64,000 bases of DNA from assembly GCA_963775695.1 (NCBI GenBank), contig CAVZJU010000010.1, forward strand, positions 62,001 to 126,000. The letters are read 5' to 3'. The notes under the pieces are model-generated. The model was given only the letters and a program-made list of their open reading frames with translations. It was not told the DNA's origin and searched no databases. A program made the translations under genes and the position numbers. Every line of letters begins with the position of its first letter. The stretch's first letter is position 1. Origin of the DNA: DATBLE01 sp963775695 (lineage in GTDB: Bacteria; Actinomycetota; Thermoleophilia; Gaiellales; Gaiellaceae). Shown in pieces: positions 26,770-34,327 of the stretch.

Positions 26770-27287
26770 GGCGGCTGGCGGCCCTCGGAGCGCTCGTGCT
26801 GGTCGTCGGATGCGGTGGGAGCCACACCGCCGTTCCGGCAACTGCGATCGCCGTGGTGGGGGAAAGGTCGATTCCCCGGGCCGACTTCGAAGCGCAGATG
26901 GATCAGGCTCGCCGTGTCTTCCGTGTGCAGGGCAAGCCGTTCCCTGCTCTCGGAACGCCGGAGTACGACCGGCTCAAGGACACCGCAGTCCGCCTGCTCG
27001 TCGAGCGGGAGCAGATGTTCATCGCCGCGCTGCGCCTGGGGATCCTCCCCCGCGTCATGGACCAGGTCAGGCCCGCAGTCCGACGCTTCAAGCAAAAGAG
27101 CTTCGGCGGCAGCGCTGCGCGCTATCGGGAGCGGCTTCGGCAGACTGGCATGACCGACGAAGACGTCCGGGAGGCGATCACGGACCAGTTGCTCGTTTTG
27201 GGCCTGAAGAAAGCGAATGCATTGCCGCTCGAGAAACTCTTACCGGTTTCTTATGCAAAAGGGTTCGCTCCGGCGGCCAGCGGCTGA
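26766..27287 (+). CDS. SurA-N-like lipoprotein lacking an isomerase domain
   Basis: 173 residues. The signal sequence ends in a lipobox (LVVGC), so the protein should be lipid-anchored outside the membrane. The rest resembles the N-terminal chaperone region of SurA/PrsA (AVVGERSIPRADFEAQ, then helices ending DEDVREAITDQLLV) but stops before any parvulin domain. It is followed by the complete PrsA-like gene, to which it is related, suggesting duplication with loss of the catalytic part. GTG start coupled to mfd by gTGA. Mycobacterium has a lipoprotein, LpqU, at the corresponding place, but that is a different family. Confidence 0.7.
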   Translation: MRRLAALGALVLVVGCGGSHTAVPATAIAVVGERSIPRADFEAQMDQARRVFRVQGKPFPALGTPEYDRLKDTAVRLLVEREQMFIAALRLGILPRVMDQVRPAVRRFKQKSFGGSAARYRERLRQTGMTDEDVREAITDQLLVLGLKKANALPLEKLLPVSYAKGFAPAASG

Positions 27288-27296
27288 AAGCCGCTG
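27278..27296 (+). terminator. hairpin over a stop codon
   Basis: CAGCGGCT-GAA-AGCCGCTG; the TGA of the preceding gene spans stem and loop. The next promoter box, TACCCT, begins at 27298, so termination and re-initiation are packed into 26 bp. Confidence 0.5.
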
Positions 27297-27315
27297 CTAC
27301 CCTGGCAGCCGCTCC

Positions 27316-28332
27316 ATGCGCCGCCTTTTTTTCGTTCCGCTCGTGCTCTCGCTGACGCTGCTCGCAGCCGCGTGTGGCAGCAACAGCAACGGCAACGGCG
27401 GCGGCGGAACCGCCTCCGGTGACGACGCTGCCGTCGTCAACGGCGATCACATCACCCAGGCGACGCTCGACCGGCGCCTGAACGAGGCGGCGTGCAGCTA
27501 CAAGCTCCAGAAGAAGACCTTCCCCAAGGCGGGGACGAGCGCGTACCAGCAGATCCGGACACAGATCCTCCAGAGCCTCGTCCAGCGCACCCAGCTGGCT
27601 CAGAAGGCGCCGAGCCTCGGCGTGTCGGTGACCGACAAGCAGGTCGAGGCGCAGCTGAAGAATCTGAAGACCCAGTACTTCGGCGGGAGCGAGGCGAAGT
27701 ACAACGCGGAACTGAAGCGGCAGTGCGTGACCGACGCCGAGGTGCGGGACGATCTGAGGTCGAACCTGCTCTCGAACGCGATCTTCAAGAAGGTGACCAC
27801 CAACGCGACCGTCACGCCCACCGATGTGAAGGCGTACTACGACGCGCACCGTGAGGTCTACACGACGCCGCAGACGCGCGTCGTCAGCCACATCCTCGTG
27901 AAGAACAAGGCGCTCGCCGACAAGCTCTACGTGCAGCTGCAGAACGGGGCGAGCTTCGCTTCGCTGGCGAAGAAGTACTCGATCGACCCGGGCTCGAAGG
28001 CGCAGGGCGGTCAGCTCACGATCACCCGTGGTCAGACGGTCGCGCCGTTCGACCGGGTCGCCTTCCAGCTTCGGACGGGCGCGTTGTCGAAGCCGGTGCA
28101 CACCCAGTACGGCTGGCACATCATCCATGCCGACAAGCCGGCCACACCGCACCACTCGACGCCCTTCACACAGGTGAAGGAGTCGATCAGGCAGCAGCTG
28201 CTCCAGCAGAAGCGCAACACGGCGCTGCAGACCTGGCTGAACGGGCTGAAGAAGGAGTACGACGGGAAGATCTCGTACGCCGCCGGCCTTGCGCCGCCCG
28301 CGACCTCGACGACGGCAACGACGACAGGCTAG
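27316..28332 (+). CDS. PrsA/SurA-type peptidyl-prolyl isomerase lipoprotein
   Basis: 338 residues. Lipoprotein signal FVPLVLSLTLLAAAC with a clear lipobox; a Gly/Asn-rich linker; a SurA-like N-domain (AVVNGDHITQATLDRRL); then a parvulin domain (RVVSHILVKNKALADKL, FASLAKKYSIDPGSKAQGG, YGWHIIHAD). Such proteins fold secreted proteins outside the membrane. ATG 27316 directly precedes the signal; TACCCT (27298-27303) is 12 nt upstream. Ends in a Thr/Ala-rich tail. Precedes mazG by ten bases. Confidence 0.88.
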   Translation: MRRLFFVPLVLSLTLLAAACGSNSNGNGGGGTASGDDAAVVNGDHITQATLDRRLNEAACSYKLQKKTFPKAGTSAYQQIRTQILQSLVQRTQLAQKAPSLGVSVTDKQVEAQLKNLKTQYFGGSEAKYNAELKRQCVTDAEVRDDLRSNLLSNAIFKKVTTNATVTPTDVKAYYDAHREVYTTPQTRVVSHILVKNKALADKLYVQLQNGASFASLAKKYSIDPGSKAQGGQLTITRGQTVAPFDRVAFQLRTGALSKPVHTQYGWHIIHADKPATPHHSTPFTQVKESIRQQLLQQKRNTALQTWLNGLKKEYDGKISYAAGLAPPATSTTATTTG

Positions 28333-28342
28333 ACCCGGCAGG

Positions 28343-29119
28343 TTGCCCGGCAACCTGCAAGAGGCGCTGCTCGACCTCCAGGACCTGACCGAACGTCTGC
28401 GGCGCGACTGTCCCTGGGACCGGGAGCAGACCGCGCGGACGATCGTGCCGCACACGGTGGAAGAGGCCTACGAGGTGGCCGACGCGGCCTTTGCCGACGA
28501 CGCGCCGAAGCTCCTCGACGAGCTCGGCGATCTCCTCTTCCAGGTCTACATGTTGGCCTTGCTCCTTTCGGAGCAAGGCCAAGGGGATCTTGCGCAGGTC
28601 GCGCGGAACGTTCAGGCGAAGCTGGTCAGGCGACACCCGCACGTCTTCGGAGAGCAGGACCTTTCCACTGCCGGCGCGGTGCGCCGGCAGTGGGACCAGA
28701 TCAAGCGTGAGCAGGAGGGGCGGGAAGGCGTGTTCCACGACGTCCCGGACGCCTTGCCCGCACTCCTGCACGCCCGGAAGGTGCAGCGGCGTGCGGCGGC
28801 GGTCGGGTTCGAGTACCCGGATGTCGACGGCGCGCTGGCCGACCTCGAGGATGAGCTTTCCGAGCTGAAGGCCGAGCTCGAGGATGGAACCCCCGAGCGC
28901 CGAGCCGCCGAGCTGGGTGACCTCCTCTTCGCCTGCGTCAATGTCGCCCGGCGCCTCGATGCCGATCCGGAGCTCGAGCTGCGCCAGGCGACCCGGCGCT
29001 TCGTCGCGCGCGTGGAGGAGGCCGAGCGGCTCGCTGCCGCCGACGGACGGACGTGGACCGAGCTCGAGCTCGCCGACCAGGACCGATACTTCGACCAAGC
29101 GAAGAAGGAGACCGAATGA
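28343..29119 (+). CDS. mazG: nucleoside triphosphate pyrophosphohydrolase MazG
   Basis: 258 residues with two MazG domains, the full-length form. It hydrolyses (d)NTPs to NMP and PPi. CPWDREQTARTIVPHTVEEAYE, DELGDLLFQVYM and RHPHVFGE are diagnostic of domain 1; the second copy shows ELGDLLFACVNVARRL. No ATG is available: TTG 28343 gives the normal N-terminus and has TAGACC (28330-28335) seven nt upstream. Contains a perfect inverted repeat at 28553-28582. Located between mfd and eno as in M. tuberculosis (Rv1020-Rv1021-Rv1023). Confidence 0.93.
   Translation: MPGNLQEALLDLQDLTERLRRDCPWDREQTARTIVPHTVEEAYEVADAAFADDAPKLLDELGDLLFQVYMLALLLSEQGQGDLAQVARNVQAKLVRRHPHVFGEQDLSTAGAVRRQWDQIKREQEGREGVFHDVPDALPALLHARKVQRRAAAVGFEYPDVDGALADLEDELSELKAELEDGTPERRAAELGDLLFACVNVARRLDADPELELRQATRRFVARVEEAERLAAADGRTWTELELADQDRYFDQAKKETE
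28553..28582 (+). repeat. perfect 13-bp inverted repeat inside mazG
   Basis: TTGGCCTTGCTCC-TTTC-GGAGCAAGGCCAA within the coding sequence, translated as LALLLSEQGQG. Such a stem would be strong in the mRNA; it is far longer than expected by chance inside a gene. Confidence 0.7.
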
Positions 29120-29144
29120 GCGTCGCTCGTCCTGCCTCGCTCCC

Positions 29145-29260
29145 GTGGGGGGACACCATGTTTCCCCCACGAGCCCACTTCTTCCAGATGCCGATGCACT
29201 CGGGGAACCTCCCGGTTCCCCTGGGACCTCTCCCCGCCCATCGGCCAGACTACGGCCGAT
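29145..29260 (+). repeat. three hairpins between mazG and eno
   Basis: An imperfect GTGGGGGG...CCCCCAC stem (29145-29170), the perfect GGGGAACC-TCCC-GGTTCCCC (29202-29221) and ATCGGCC-AGACTAC-GGCCGAT (29240-29260), the last reaching the eno start codon. The first two resemble the G-run hairpins found behind other genes here and probably end the mazG transcript. Confidence 0.5.
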
Positions 29261-30524
29261 GAGCGCCATCGTCGACATCCACGCCCGCCAGATCTTCGAC
29301 TCGCGCGGCAACCCGACCGTCGAGGTCGACGTGCGGCTCGAGTCCGGCGCGCTCGGCCGGGCTGCGGTGCCGTCCGGCGCGTCCACGGGTGTCCACGAGG
29401 CGGTCGAGCTTCGCGACGGCGGGGAGGCGTACGGCGGCAAGGGCGTGACGAAGGCGGTCGCGAACGTCGGGGGTGAGATCGCCGCGGCGGCGCTCGGCCG
29501 AGACGCCGCCGACCAGGCCGGCCTCGACCGACTGCTGATCGACCTCGACGGGACGTCGAACAAGGGTCGCCTGGGCGCGAACGCCCTGCTCGGTGTCTCG
29601 CTGGCGGCGGCGAAGGCGTCGGCGGCGGAGGCGGGCGTCTCGTTCTTCCGCTACCTGGGCGGTGAGGAGGCTCGGGTGCTGCCGGTGCCGATGATGAACG
29701 TCATCAACGGCGGCGTGCACGCGGACAACTCGATCGACCTGCAGGAGTTCATGGTCGTTCCTGCCGGCGCGGGCTCGTTCACCGAGGCGATGCGGATCGG
29801 CACGGAGACGTACCACGCGCTGAAGGGCGTCCTGCACGAGCGGGGTCTTTCGACGGCGGTGGGCGACGAGGGCGGCTTCGCGCCCGACCTCCGCTCGAGC
29901 GAAGAGGCGATCGAGGCGATCCTCGAGGCGGCGGAGCGGGCGGGCCACCGCGAGCGGGTGGCGATCGCCCTCGACCCTGCCTCGACCGAGTTCTTCGGGG
30001 ACGGCGTCTACCGGTTCGAGGGCAGGGAGGCCGACGGCACGGCCATGGCCGACTTCTACGCCGGGCTCGCCGACCGGTATCCGCTCGTCTCGGTCGAGGA
30101 CGGGGTGGCCGAGGACGACTGGGCGGCGTGGCGGGCGCTGACCGAGCGGATCGGAGATCGCCTGCAGCTCGTCGGGGACGACGTCTTCGTCACGAACGTC
30201 GAGCGCCTCCGGCGCGGGATCGAGGAGAGGGTAGGCAACGCGATCCTCGTCAAGGTGAACCAGATCGGCACGCTGACCGAGACTCTCGACACCATCGCCC
30301 TCGCCCGCTCGAGCGGCTACAAGGCGGTGATCTCGCACCGCTCCGGCGAGACGGAGGACACGACGATCGCCGACCTCGCCGTCGCCACCGGTGCGGGCCA
30401 GATCAAGACAGGCGCGCCGTCGCGGACCGACCGCGTTGCGAAGTACAACCAGCTGCTGCGGATCGAGGAGCAGCTGGACACGCGCGCCGAGTATCCGGGC
30501 TGGACTGCGTTCTCCCACCTGTAG
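29259..30524 (+). CDS. eno: enolase
   Basis: 421 residues; interconverts 2-phosphoglycerate and phosphoenolpyruvate. ARQIFDSRGNPTVEVDV, PSGASTGVHEAVELRD, NVINGGVHADNSIDLQEFM, VGDEGGFAPDL (catalytic Glu region), LVKVNQIGTLTE (catalytic Lys) and ISHRSGETEDT are intact. ATG 29259: a CAGACT box lies seven nt upstream and the start codon is part of an inverted repeat, so expression may be controlled at the start site. Followed by pyk 13 nt later, pairing two consecutive glycolytic steps. Confidence 0.97.
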   Translation: MSAIVDIHARQIFDSRGNPTVEVDVRLESGALGRAAVPSGASTGVHEAVELRDGGEAYGGKGVTKAVANVGGEIAAAALGRDAADQAGLDRLLIDLDGTSNKGRLGANALLGVSLAAAKASAAEAGVSFFRYLGGEEARVLPVPMMNVINGGVHADNSIDLQEFMVVPAGAGSFTEAMRIGTETYHALKGVLHERGLSTAVGDEGGFAPDLRSSEEAIEAILEAAERAGHRERVAIALDPASTEFFGDGVYRFEGREADGTAMADFYAGLADRYPLVSVEDGVAEDDWAAWRALTERIGDRLQLVGDDVFVTNVERLRRGIEERVGNAILVKVNQIGTLTETLDTIALARSSGYKAVISHRSGETEDTTIADLAVATGAGQIKTGAPSRTDRVAKYNQLLRIEEQLDTRAEYPGWTAFSHL

Positions 30525-30537
30525 CTACGCTCAGGGA

Positions 30538-31953
30538 GTGGCGCAGCCAACCCCCCGCCGCACCAAGATCCTCGCGACGATCGGGCCGGCCAGCGGCTCG
30601 CCCGAGCGCCTCGCCGAGCTGGTCGTAGCGGGCATCGACGGCGCCCGCCTGAACTTCTCGCACGGCACGTCCGAGCAGCATCGCACCACAGCCGAGGCGG
30701 CCCGGGGCGCCGCCGAGGAGGTCGGGCGGCCGCTGGCGCTCGTCGCCGACCTCCAGGGGCCGAAGCTCCGCCTGGGCAACCTGCCTGCTCCGAGGACGCT
30801 GACGCGGGGCGAGCACGTGGTCATCTCCCCGGAGGAATCCTCCGGTGACGGCGACCTTCCCGTCTCGCCGGCGGTGATCGGTGAGGTGCTCGCGCCCGGC
30901 AACGACGTCCTGATCGACGACGGGCTCGTCCACCTGAAGGTCGAGGAGGTCGAGGCCGGAAAGGCGCGCTGCATGGTCGTTGTCGGCGGCTCCGTCAGCG
31001 CCCACAAGGGCGTCAACCTCCCCGGCGTCCCGCTGCCGATTCCGTCTCTGACGCCCAAGGACATCGCCGACCTCGAGCTAGCGCTCTCGCTCGGCGTCGA
31101 CTACGTCGCGCTGTCGTTCGTCCGCTCGGCCGCCGACGTCCGCGACCTCCGCCGCCTGATCGAGCAGGCAGGCTCGCGCGCCGAGGTGATCGCGAAGATC
31201 GAGAAGGCCGAGGCGGTCGAGGAGCTCGACGAAATTCTCGCCGCCTCCGACGCGATCATGGTCGCCCGAGGTGACCTCGGCGTCGAGATCGGGCCCGCGT
31301 CCGTCCCCCTCCTCCAGAAGCGGATCATCCTCCGCGCGCTCGACGCGGGGAAGCCCGTGATCACGGCGACGCAGATGCTCGAGTCGATGATCGAGCACGC
31401 CGAGCCGACCCGCGCCGAGGCGAGCGACGTCGCGAACGCCGTGCTCGACGGCTCGTCGGCGCTGATGCTCTCCGGCGAGACCGCCGTCGGGGCCTACCCG
31501 GTGGAGGCGGTTGCGTACATGGACCGGATCGCCCGGGCGGTCGAGCCCAGTCTCGACTACCGGCACGAGATGCCCGATCCGGACGAGGAGCCGGGCGTCG
31601 GCCGCGCCATGTCCAACGCGGCCTGCGACATCGCCGAGACGCTCGCCGCGGCCGCGATCCTCGTGCCGACGGCGACGGGCAGGACGGCGTCGGCGGTCGC
31701 CCGGCTGCGCCCGCGCCGCTCGATCGTCGCCCTGACCCACAACCAGTACGCGGTGCAGCAGATGGCCCTGGAGTGGGGCGTGATCCCGCTGCTGGTCAAA
31801 GAGGCTCAGGACGTCGAGGACCTCTGGGAGCTGTCCATCGACGCGGCCAGGGACGGCGGGGTGATCGAGCCCGGCGACAGGATCGTGATGACGGCGGGCA
31901 CGTCGGTGAACATCCCGGGCACGACGAACGTGATCAAGGTCGACGTCGCGTAG
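30538..31953 (+). CDS. pyk: pyruvate kinase
   Basis: 471 residues; makes pyruvate and ATP from PEP and ADP. RTKILATIGPAS, GARLNFSHG, LQGPKLRLG, DYVALSFVRSAADV, AKIEKAEAVEELDEI (catalytic Lys-Glu), VARGDLGVEIG, ATQMLESMIEHAEPTRAEASD are all canonical; a complete C-terminal allosteric domain follows. TACGCT (30526-30531) six nt before GTG 30538, no Shine-Dalgarno: leaderless. Its place between eno and the ftsB-like gene differs from Mycobacterium, where eno is followed directly by the FtsB-type gene. Confidence 0.96.
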   Translation: MAQPTPRRTKILATIGPASGSPERLAELVVAGIDGARLNFSHGTSEQHRTTAEAARGAAEEVGRPLALVADLQGPKLRLGNLPAPRTLTRGEHVVISPEESSGDGDLPVSPAVIGEVLAPGNDVLIDDGLVHLKVEEVEAGKARCMVVVGGSVSAHKGVNLPGVPLPIPSLTPKDIADLELALSLGVDYVALSFVRSAADVRDLRRLIEQAGSRAEVIAKIEKAEAVEELDEILAASDAIMVARGDLGVEIGPASVPLLQKRIILRALDAGKPVITATQMLESMIEHAEPTRAEASDVANAVLDGSSALMLSGETAVGAYPVEAVAYMDRIARAVEPSLDYRHEMPDPDEEPGVGRAMSNAACDIAETLAAAAILVPTATGRTASAVARLRPRRSIVALTHNQYAVQQMALEWGVIPLLVKEAQDVEDLWELSIDAARDGGVIEPGDRIVMTAGTSVNIPGTTNVIKVDVA

Positions 31954-31996
31954 CCCTGGGGAGGAAGGGTGCCGCAGGGCGTCGAACCGGGCAGCG

Positions 31997-32302
31997 ATGC
32001 TCCGGTTCGGAAGACGGCGGTGGATGCGCCTGTTCGCGCTCGGCGTCGCCGTGCTGCTCGCGCTCCTCTACTACCGGCCGGTCCGAACGTACCTGCACAC
32101 GCGCGACACACTCCGCGACCGCGCGGCCGAGGTGCACGCGCTCGCGGCGCGCAAGCACCAGCTGGAGACGCGCCTGGCCGAGATCGAGCAGGGCTCGTCG
32201 CTCGTCCGCGGTGCGCGGAGGCTCGGCCTGGTCAAGCCGGGCGAGCATCTCTTCATCGTCCAGGGCATCTCGGAGTGGCGCCGGGCCCACGCGCGCAAGT
32301 AA
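31997..32302 (+). CDS. septum-formation initiator (FtsB/DivIC-like)
   Basis: 101 residues, type II membrane topology: a short basic cytosolic part, one helix (LFALGVAVLLALLYYR), a coiled coil (DTLRDRAAEVHALAARKHQLETRLAEIEQG in two parts around 32105-32200) and a C-terminal GLVKPGEHLFIVQG motif typical of actinobacterial FtsB/DivIC. It should join the FtsQ-FtsL-FtsB divisome complex. An alternative ATG at 32024 would shorten the cytosolic part. The eno-ftsB-DUF501 order is an actinobacterial hallmark. Confidence 0.8.
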   Translation: MLRFGRRRWMRLFALGVAVLLALLYYRPVRTYLHTRDTLRDRAAEVHALAARKHQLETRLAEIEQGSSLVRGARRLGLVKPGEHLFIVQGISEWRRAHARK

Positions 32303-32321
32303 CGCGAGTACCCTCACCCCC

Positions 32322-32816
32322 GTGGACGACCGCGCCGTCGTGGCAAGCCAGCTCGGCCGGGAGCCGCGCGCCTTCCGCCGCGTCGCCGTCCGCTGCCCGT
32401 ACGGCCGGCCGGCGGTGACCGAGCAGGAGCCGTACGACCAGGAGGGCGACCCGTTCCCCACGACCTACTACCTCACCTGCCCCCACCTGGTGGCGGCGGT
32501 CTCGCGGCTCGAGGCCGCGGGCGGCGTTGAGCGCTGGTCGCGGTCCGCAGCGGACGATCCGGAGCTCGCGGCCAGCCGCGCGCGCGCGAACGACGACCAA
32601 CGCTCTGTGCGTCGCGCTCTCGCGGCGGGCCGGACCGGGAGCGACGACGGGGCGTCGCTCGAGCTCGGCGTCGGCGGAGCGGCGCGCCACGGGAGCCTCA
32701 AGTGCCTGCATGCCCACGCCGCGTACGCGCTTGCCCGCCCCGGGTACCTGCTCGGCGAGCGGGTCCTGGCGGAGATCGAGCCGCCGTGGCCGCCGGATCG
32801 CTGCTGCAGCGCGTGA
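32322..32816 (+). CDS. DUF501-family protein
   Basis: 164 residues. AVRCPYGRPAVTEQEPYD, PTTYYLTCPHLVAAVSRLE and KCLHAHAAYALARPGYLLGE are the conserved DUF501 blocks, with two Cys and several His that may bind metal. Function unknown, but the family is tied to eno/ftsB/ppx in actinobacteria; no ppx follows here. TACCCT (32309-32314) seven nt before GTG 32322 gives a leaderless start. The stop begins repeat A, copy 2. Confidence 0.88.
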   Translation: MDDRAVVASQLGREPRAFRRVAVRCPYGRPAVTEQEPYDQEGDPFPTTYYLTCPHLVAAVSRLEAAGGVERWSRSAADDPELAASRARANDDQRSVRRALAAGRTGSDDGASLELGVGGAARHGSLKCLHAHAAYALARPGYLLGERVLAEIEPPWPPDRCCSA

Positions 32817-32894
32817 GAGACGACGCCGAGCAGAAAGGCGACGGCGAAGCTGTCGGTCCTGGTGCGAGGCGATGTCGTGACGCAGGAGGCGTCA
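32813..32894 (+). repeat. repeat family A, copy 2
   Basis: Starts on the gTGA end of the DUF501 gene, exactly as copy 1 starts on the end of tatD. About 85 % identical to 14663-14744. The closing hairpin is TGACGC-AGGA-GCGTCA: stem kept, loop changed. The TAGCAT box of the next gene begins three bases after it. Confidence 0.8.
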
Positions 32895-32908
32895 CGTAGC
32901 ATCGAACG

Positions 32909-33223
32909 ATGGCGACCGGCACCGATCTCGTCCGCCACGAATGGGCCGCAGGCTACCGCCGGCTCGAGGCCGAGCGGGAGACGCCGGCGCACCACCACGC
33001 GCTCCAGGCGCAGCTCGACGCCATCACGGCGGAGCTCCGCAGGCGCGTGGGGGACGTGTACGACCTCGAGAGCCTCGCCGTCGAGTATCGGCGCTCGGAC
33101 GCGTGGGCGTACCGAGTCGTCGCGGAGCTGCCGGACGCCGATCGCTGGGCGCCGGGAACGACGATCGCCACCGACGCAGCCTTCCATCTCTTCGCCCGCC
33201 GAGCCCAGGACTACGCGCCGTGA
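32909..33223 (+). CDS. hypothetical protein
   Basis: 104 residues, soluble, mostly helical: LVRHEWAAGYRRLEAERE, a segment rich in Ala/Leu/Gln (HHALQAQLDAITAELRRRVG) and DLESLAVEYRRSDAWAYRVV, ending AAFHLFARRAQDYAP. TAGCAT (32897-32902) is six nt before the ATG: leaderless. It ends 12 nt before the next small gene, with which it probably forms a unit. I recognise no characterised family. Confidence 0.65.
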   Translation: MATGTDLVRHEWAAGYRRLEAERETPAHHHALQAQLDAITAELRRRVGDVYDLESLAVEYRRSDAWAYRVVAELPDADRWAPGTTIATDAAFHLFARRAQDYAP

Positions 33224-33235
33224 TCGGCCGCCGCC

Positions 33236-33469
33236 GTGAGCCCTCCTCCGACGATCAGGCCTGAACGCAGGCCGCCGCGGAGGCGCCGCGGCTGGCTGCG
33301 TCCCCTGATCTGGCTGGCTGCGATCGTCGTGGTCTTCGCGGGCGGGCTCGCGCTCGGCGAGGCGCTCCACGACAACCCGACCGGCGGGACGCAGACGCTC
33401 GTCCGCACGTTGAAGCCTCTCGAGGTGCCGCCGGCGAGGGAGACGGTCACGGTCACCCGGCCCGGCTAG
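33236..33469 (+). CDS. single-helix membrane protein
   Basis: 77 residues: a very basic cytosolic N-terminus (RPERRPPRRRRGWLRP), one helix (LIWLAAIVVVFAGGLALGEAL) and a short extracytoplasmic tail ending VTVTRPG. GTG start, no clear Shine-Dalgarno, 12 nt after the previous gene. A hairpin follows the stop. Function unknown. Confidence 0.6.
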   Translation: MSPPPTIRPERRPPRRRRGWLRPLIWLAAIVVVFAGGLALGEALHDNPTGGTQTLVRTLKPLEVPPARETVTVTRPG

Positions 33470-33485
33470 CCCATGGAGCATCGGT

Positions 33486-33503
33486 GCCGGGCTCCAGCCC
33501 GGC
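33486..33503. terminator. hairpin between convergent genes
   Basis: GCCGGGCT-CC-AGCCCGGC, perfect 8-bp stem placed between the ends of two convergent genes, so it can serve both strands. No T-run. Confidence 0.5.
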
Positions 33504-33511
33504 CCGGCTTC

Positions 33512-34027
33512 CTACAGGTCCTCTCCGGCTCGAAGGAGCCCGGCGGCGATCACGGCCAGCGCGGCGAGCAAGGCGATCCACAGCCCGATCGAGCGGCCGC
33601 TCGTCCCCGCGAAGGTGTCCGGGATGGAGATCAGGCGGATCAGCACGAGCACGGTCGCCAGCGAGCCCAGCCCGATCGTCACCAGGCTCTCCGGGATGCT
33701 CGGCGGCAGCTCGATGCCCGCCTCGCGCAGGATCGCGATCACCACCAGCGCGAGCCCCAGGAAGAAGACGAGCTTGCCGATCGTGCCCGTGTGCCAGCCG
33801 ATCACCGACAGGGTCGGGCCCTCGACCGAGTTCCCCGAGTACCAGGACATGAACGAGGAGAGGAGCAGCACGAGCCCGGCGACCCACGCGACGCGCTGAC
33901 CGGCCGACCAGATCCCGCCCGCGGGCCGCAGCTGCGCCACCGGCGGCCGGGTCGTCGGCGGCGGCTGCGCGGATGCCGCCTCCTCCGTCTCCGGATCGTC
34001 GAAATCGAACAGGTCAGGGGTTTCCAC
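33512..34027 (-). CDS. membrane protein with acidic N-terminus
   Basis: 171 residues. An acidic, proline-rich cytosolic stretch (TPDLFDFDDPETEEAAS) of about 45 residues precedes four helices, with a predicted extracytoplasmic loop SFMSWYSGNSVEGPTLSVIG. The FMSWYS motif after the first helix recurs in small actinobacterial membrane proteins of unknown role. GTG start at 34027 with CATACT six nt upstream. Lies 18 nt behind the small gene at 34046-34282 on the same strand, probably one transcript. Confidence 0.6.
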   Translation of the reverse strand: METPDLFDFDDPETEEAASAQPPPTTRPPVAQLRPAGGIWSAGQRVAWVAGLVLLLSSFMSWYSGNSVEGPTLSVIGWHTGTIGKLVFFLGLALVVIAILREAGIELPPSIPESLVTIGLGSLATVLVLIRLISIPDTFAGTSGRSIGLWIALLAALAVIAAGLLRAGEDL

Positions 34028-34045
34028 AGGCTGAGTATGTAGGAC

Positions 34046-34282
34046 CTAGATGCCGAAGATCCGGGCGACCTCGCCCCACACCGTGACGGCGACGACCGCG
34101 CAGGCGAGGAGGAGGATGCCGAGGAAGGCCCAGAAGCGGACGTGCGCCATCCTCGTCGCCCGGCGATGTTCGACCTTGGCGTGACGTTGAGCCCGGTAGA
34201 AACGGTACGCGCGGTCGACGGCCTGAGGGTCGACCGGTGGTGCGTCCGTCCGGGCCCGTTGCCGCTGCGCAGGCTCGGCCAT
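34046..34282 (-). CDS. small C-tail membrane protein
   Basis: 78 residues: a basic, helical cytosolic part (VDRAYRFYRAQRHAKVEHRR) and one C-terminal membrane helix (VRFWAFLGILLLACAVVAVTVW). TAGAAT on the minus strand (34290-34295) stands seven nt before ATG 34282, so the gene is leaderless and shares a 45-bp divergent promoter region with the phosphodiesterase gene. No family recognised. Confidence 0.6.
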   Translation of the reverse strand: MAEPAQRQRARTDAPPVDPQAVDRAYRFYRAQRHAKVEHRRATRMAHVRFWAFLGILLLACAVVAVTVWGEVARIFGI

Positions 34283-34289
34283 CGATGGA

Positions 34290-34321
34290 ATTCTAGATCG
34301 ACGCGCGCGGTTGGGTACGTT
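34290..34321. promoter_or_regulatory. divergent leaderless promoters
   Basis: Minus strand TAGAAT (34290-34295) lies seven nt before the ATG at 34282; plus strand TACGTT (34316-34321) lies six nt before the GTG at 34328. The two -10 boxes are only 20 bp apart, so polymerases on them would compete. Confidence 0.6.
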
Positions 34322-34327
34322 TTGGAA

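Noticed and set aside
24661..26841. 2.2-kb minus-strand frame opposite mfd
   Set aside because: No recognisable domain, Arg/Leu-rich, and exactly antiphase to the conserved Mfd translocase domains.
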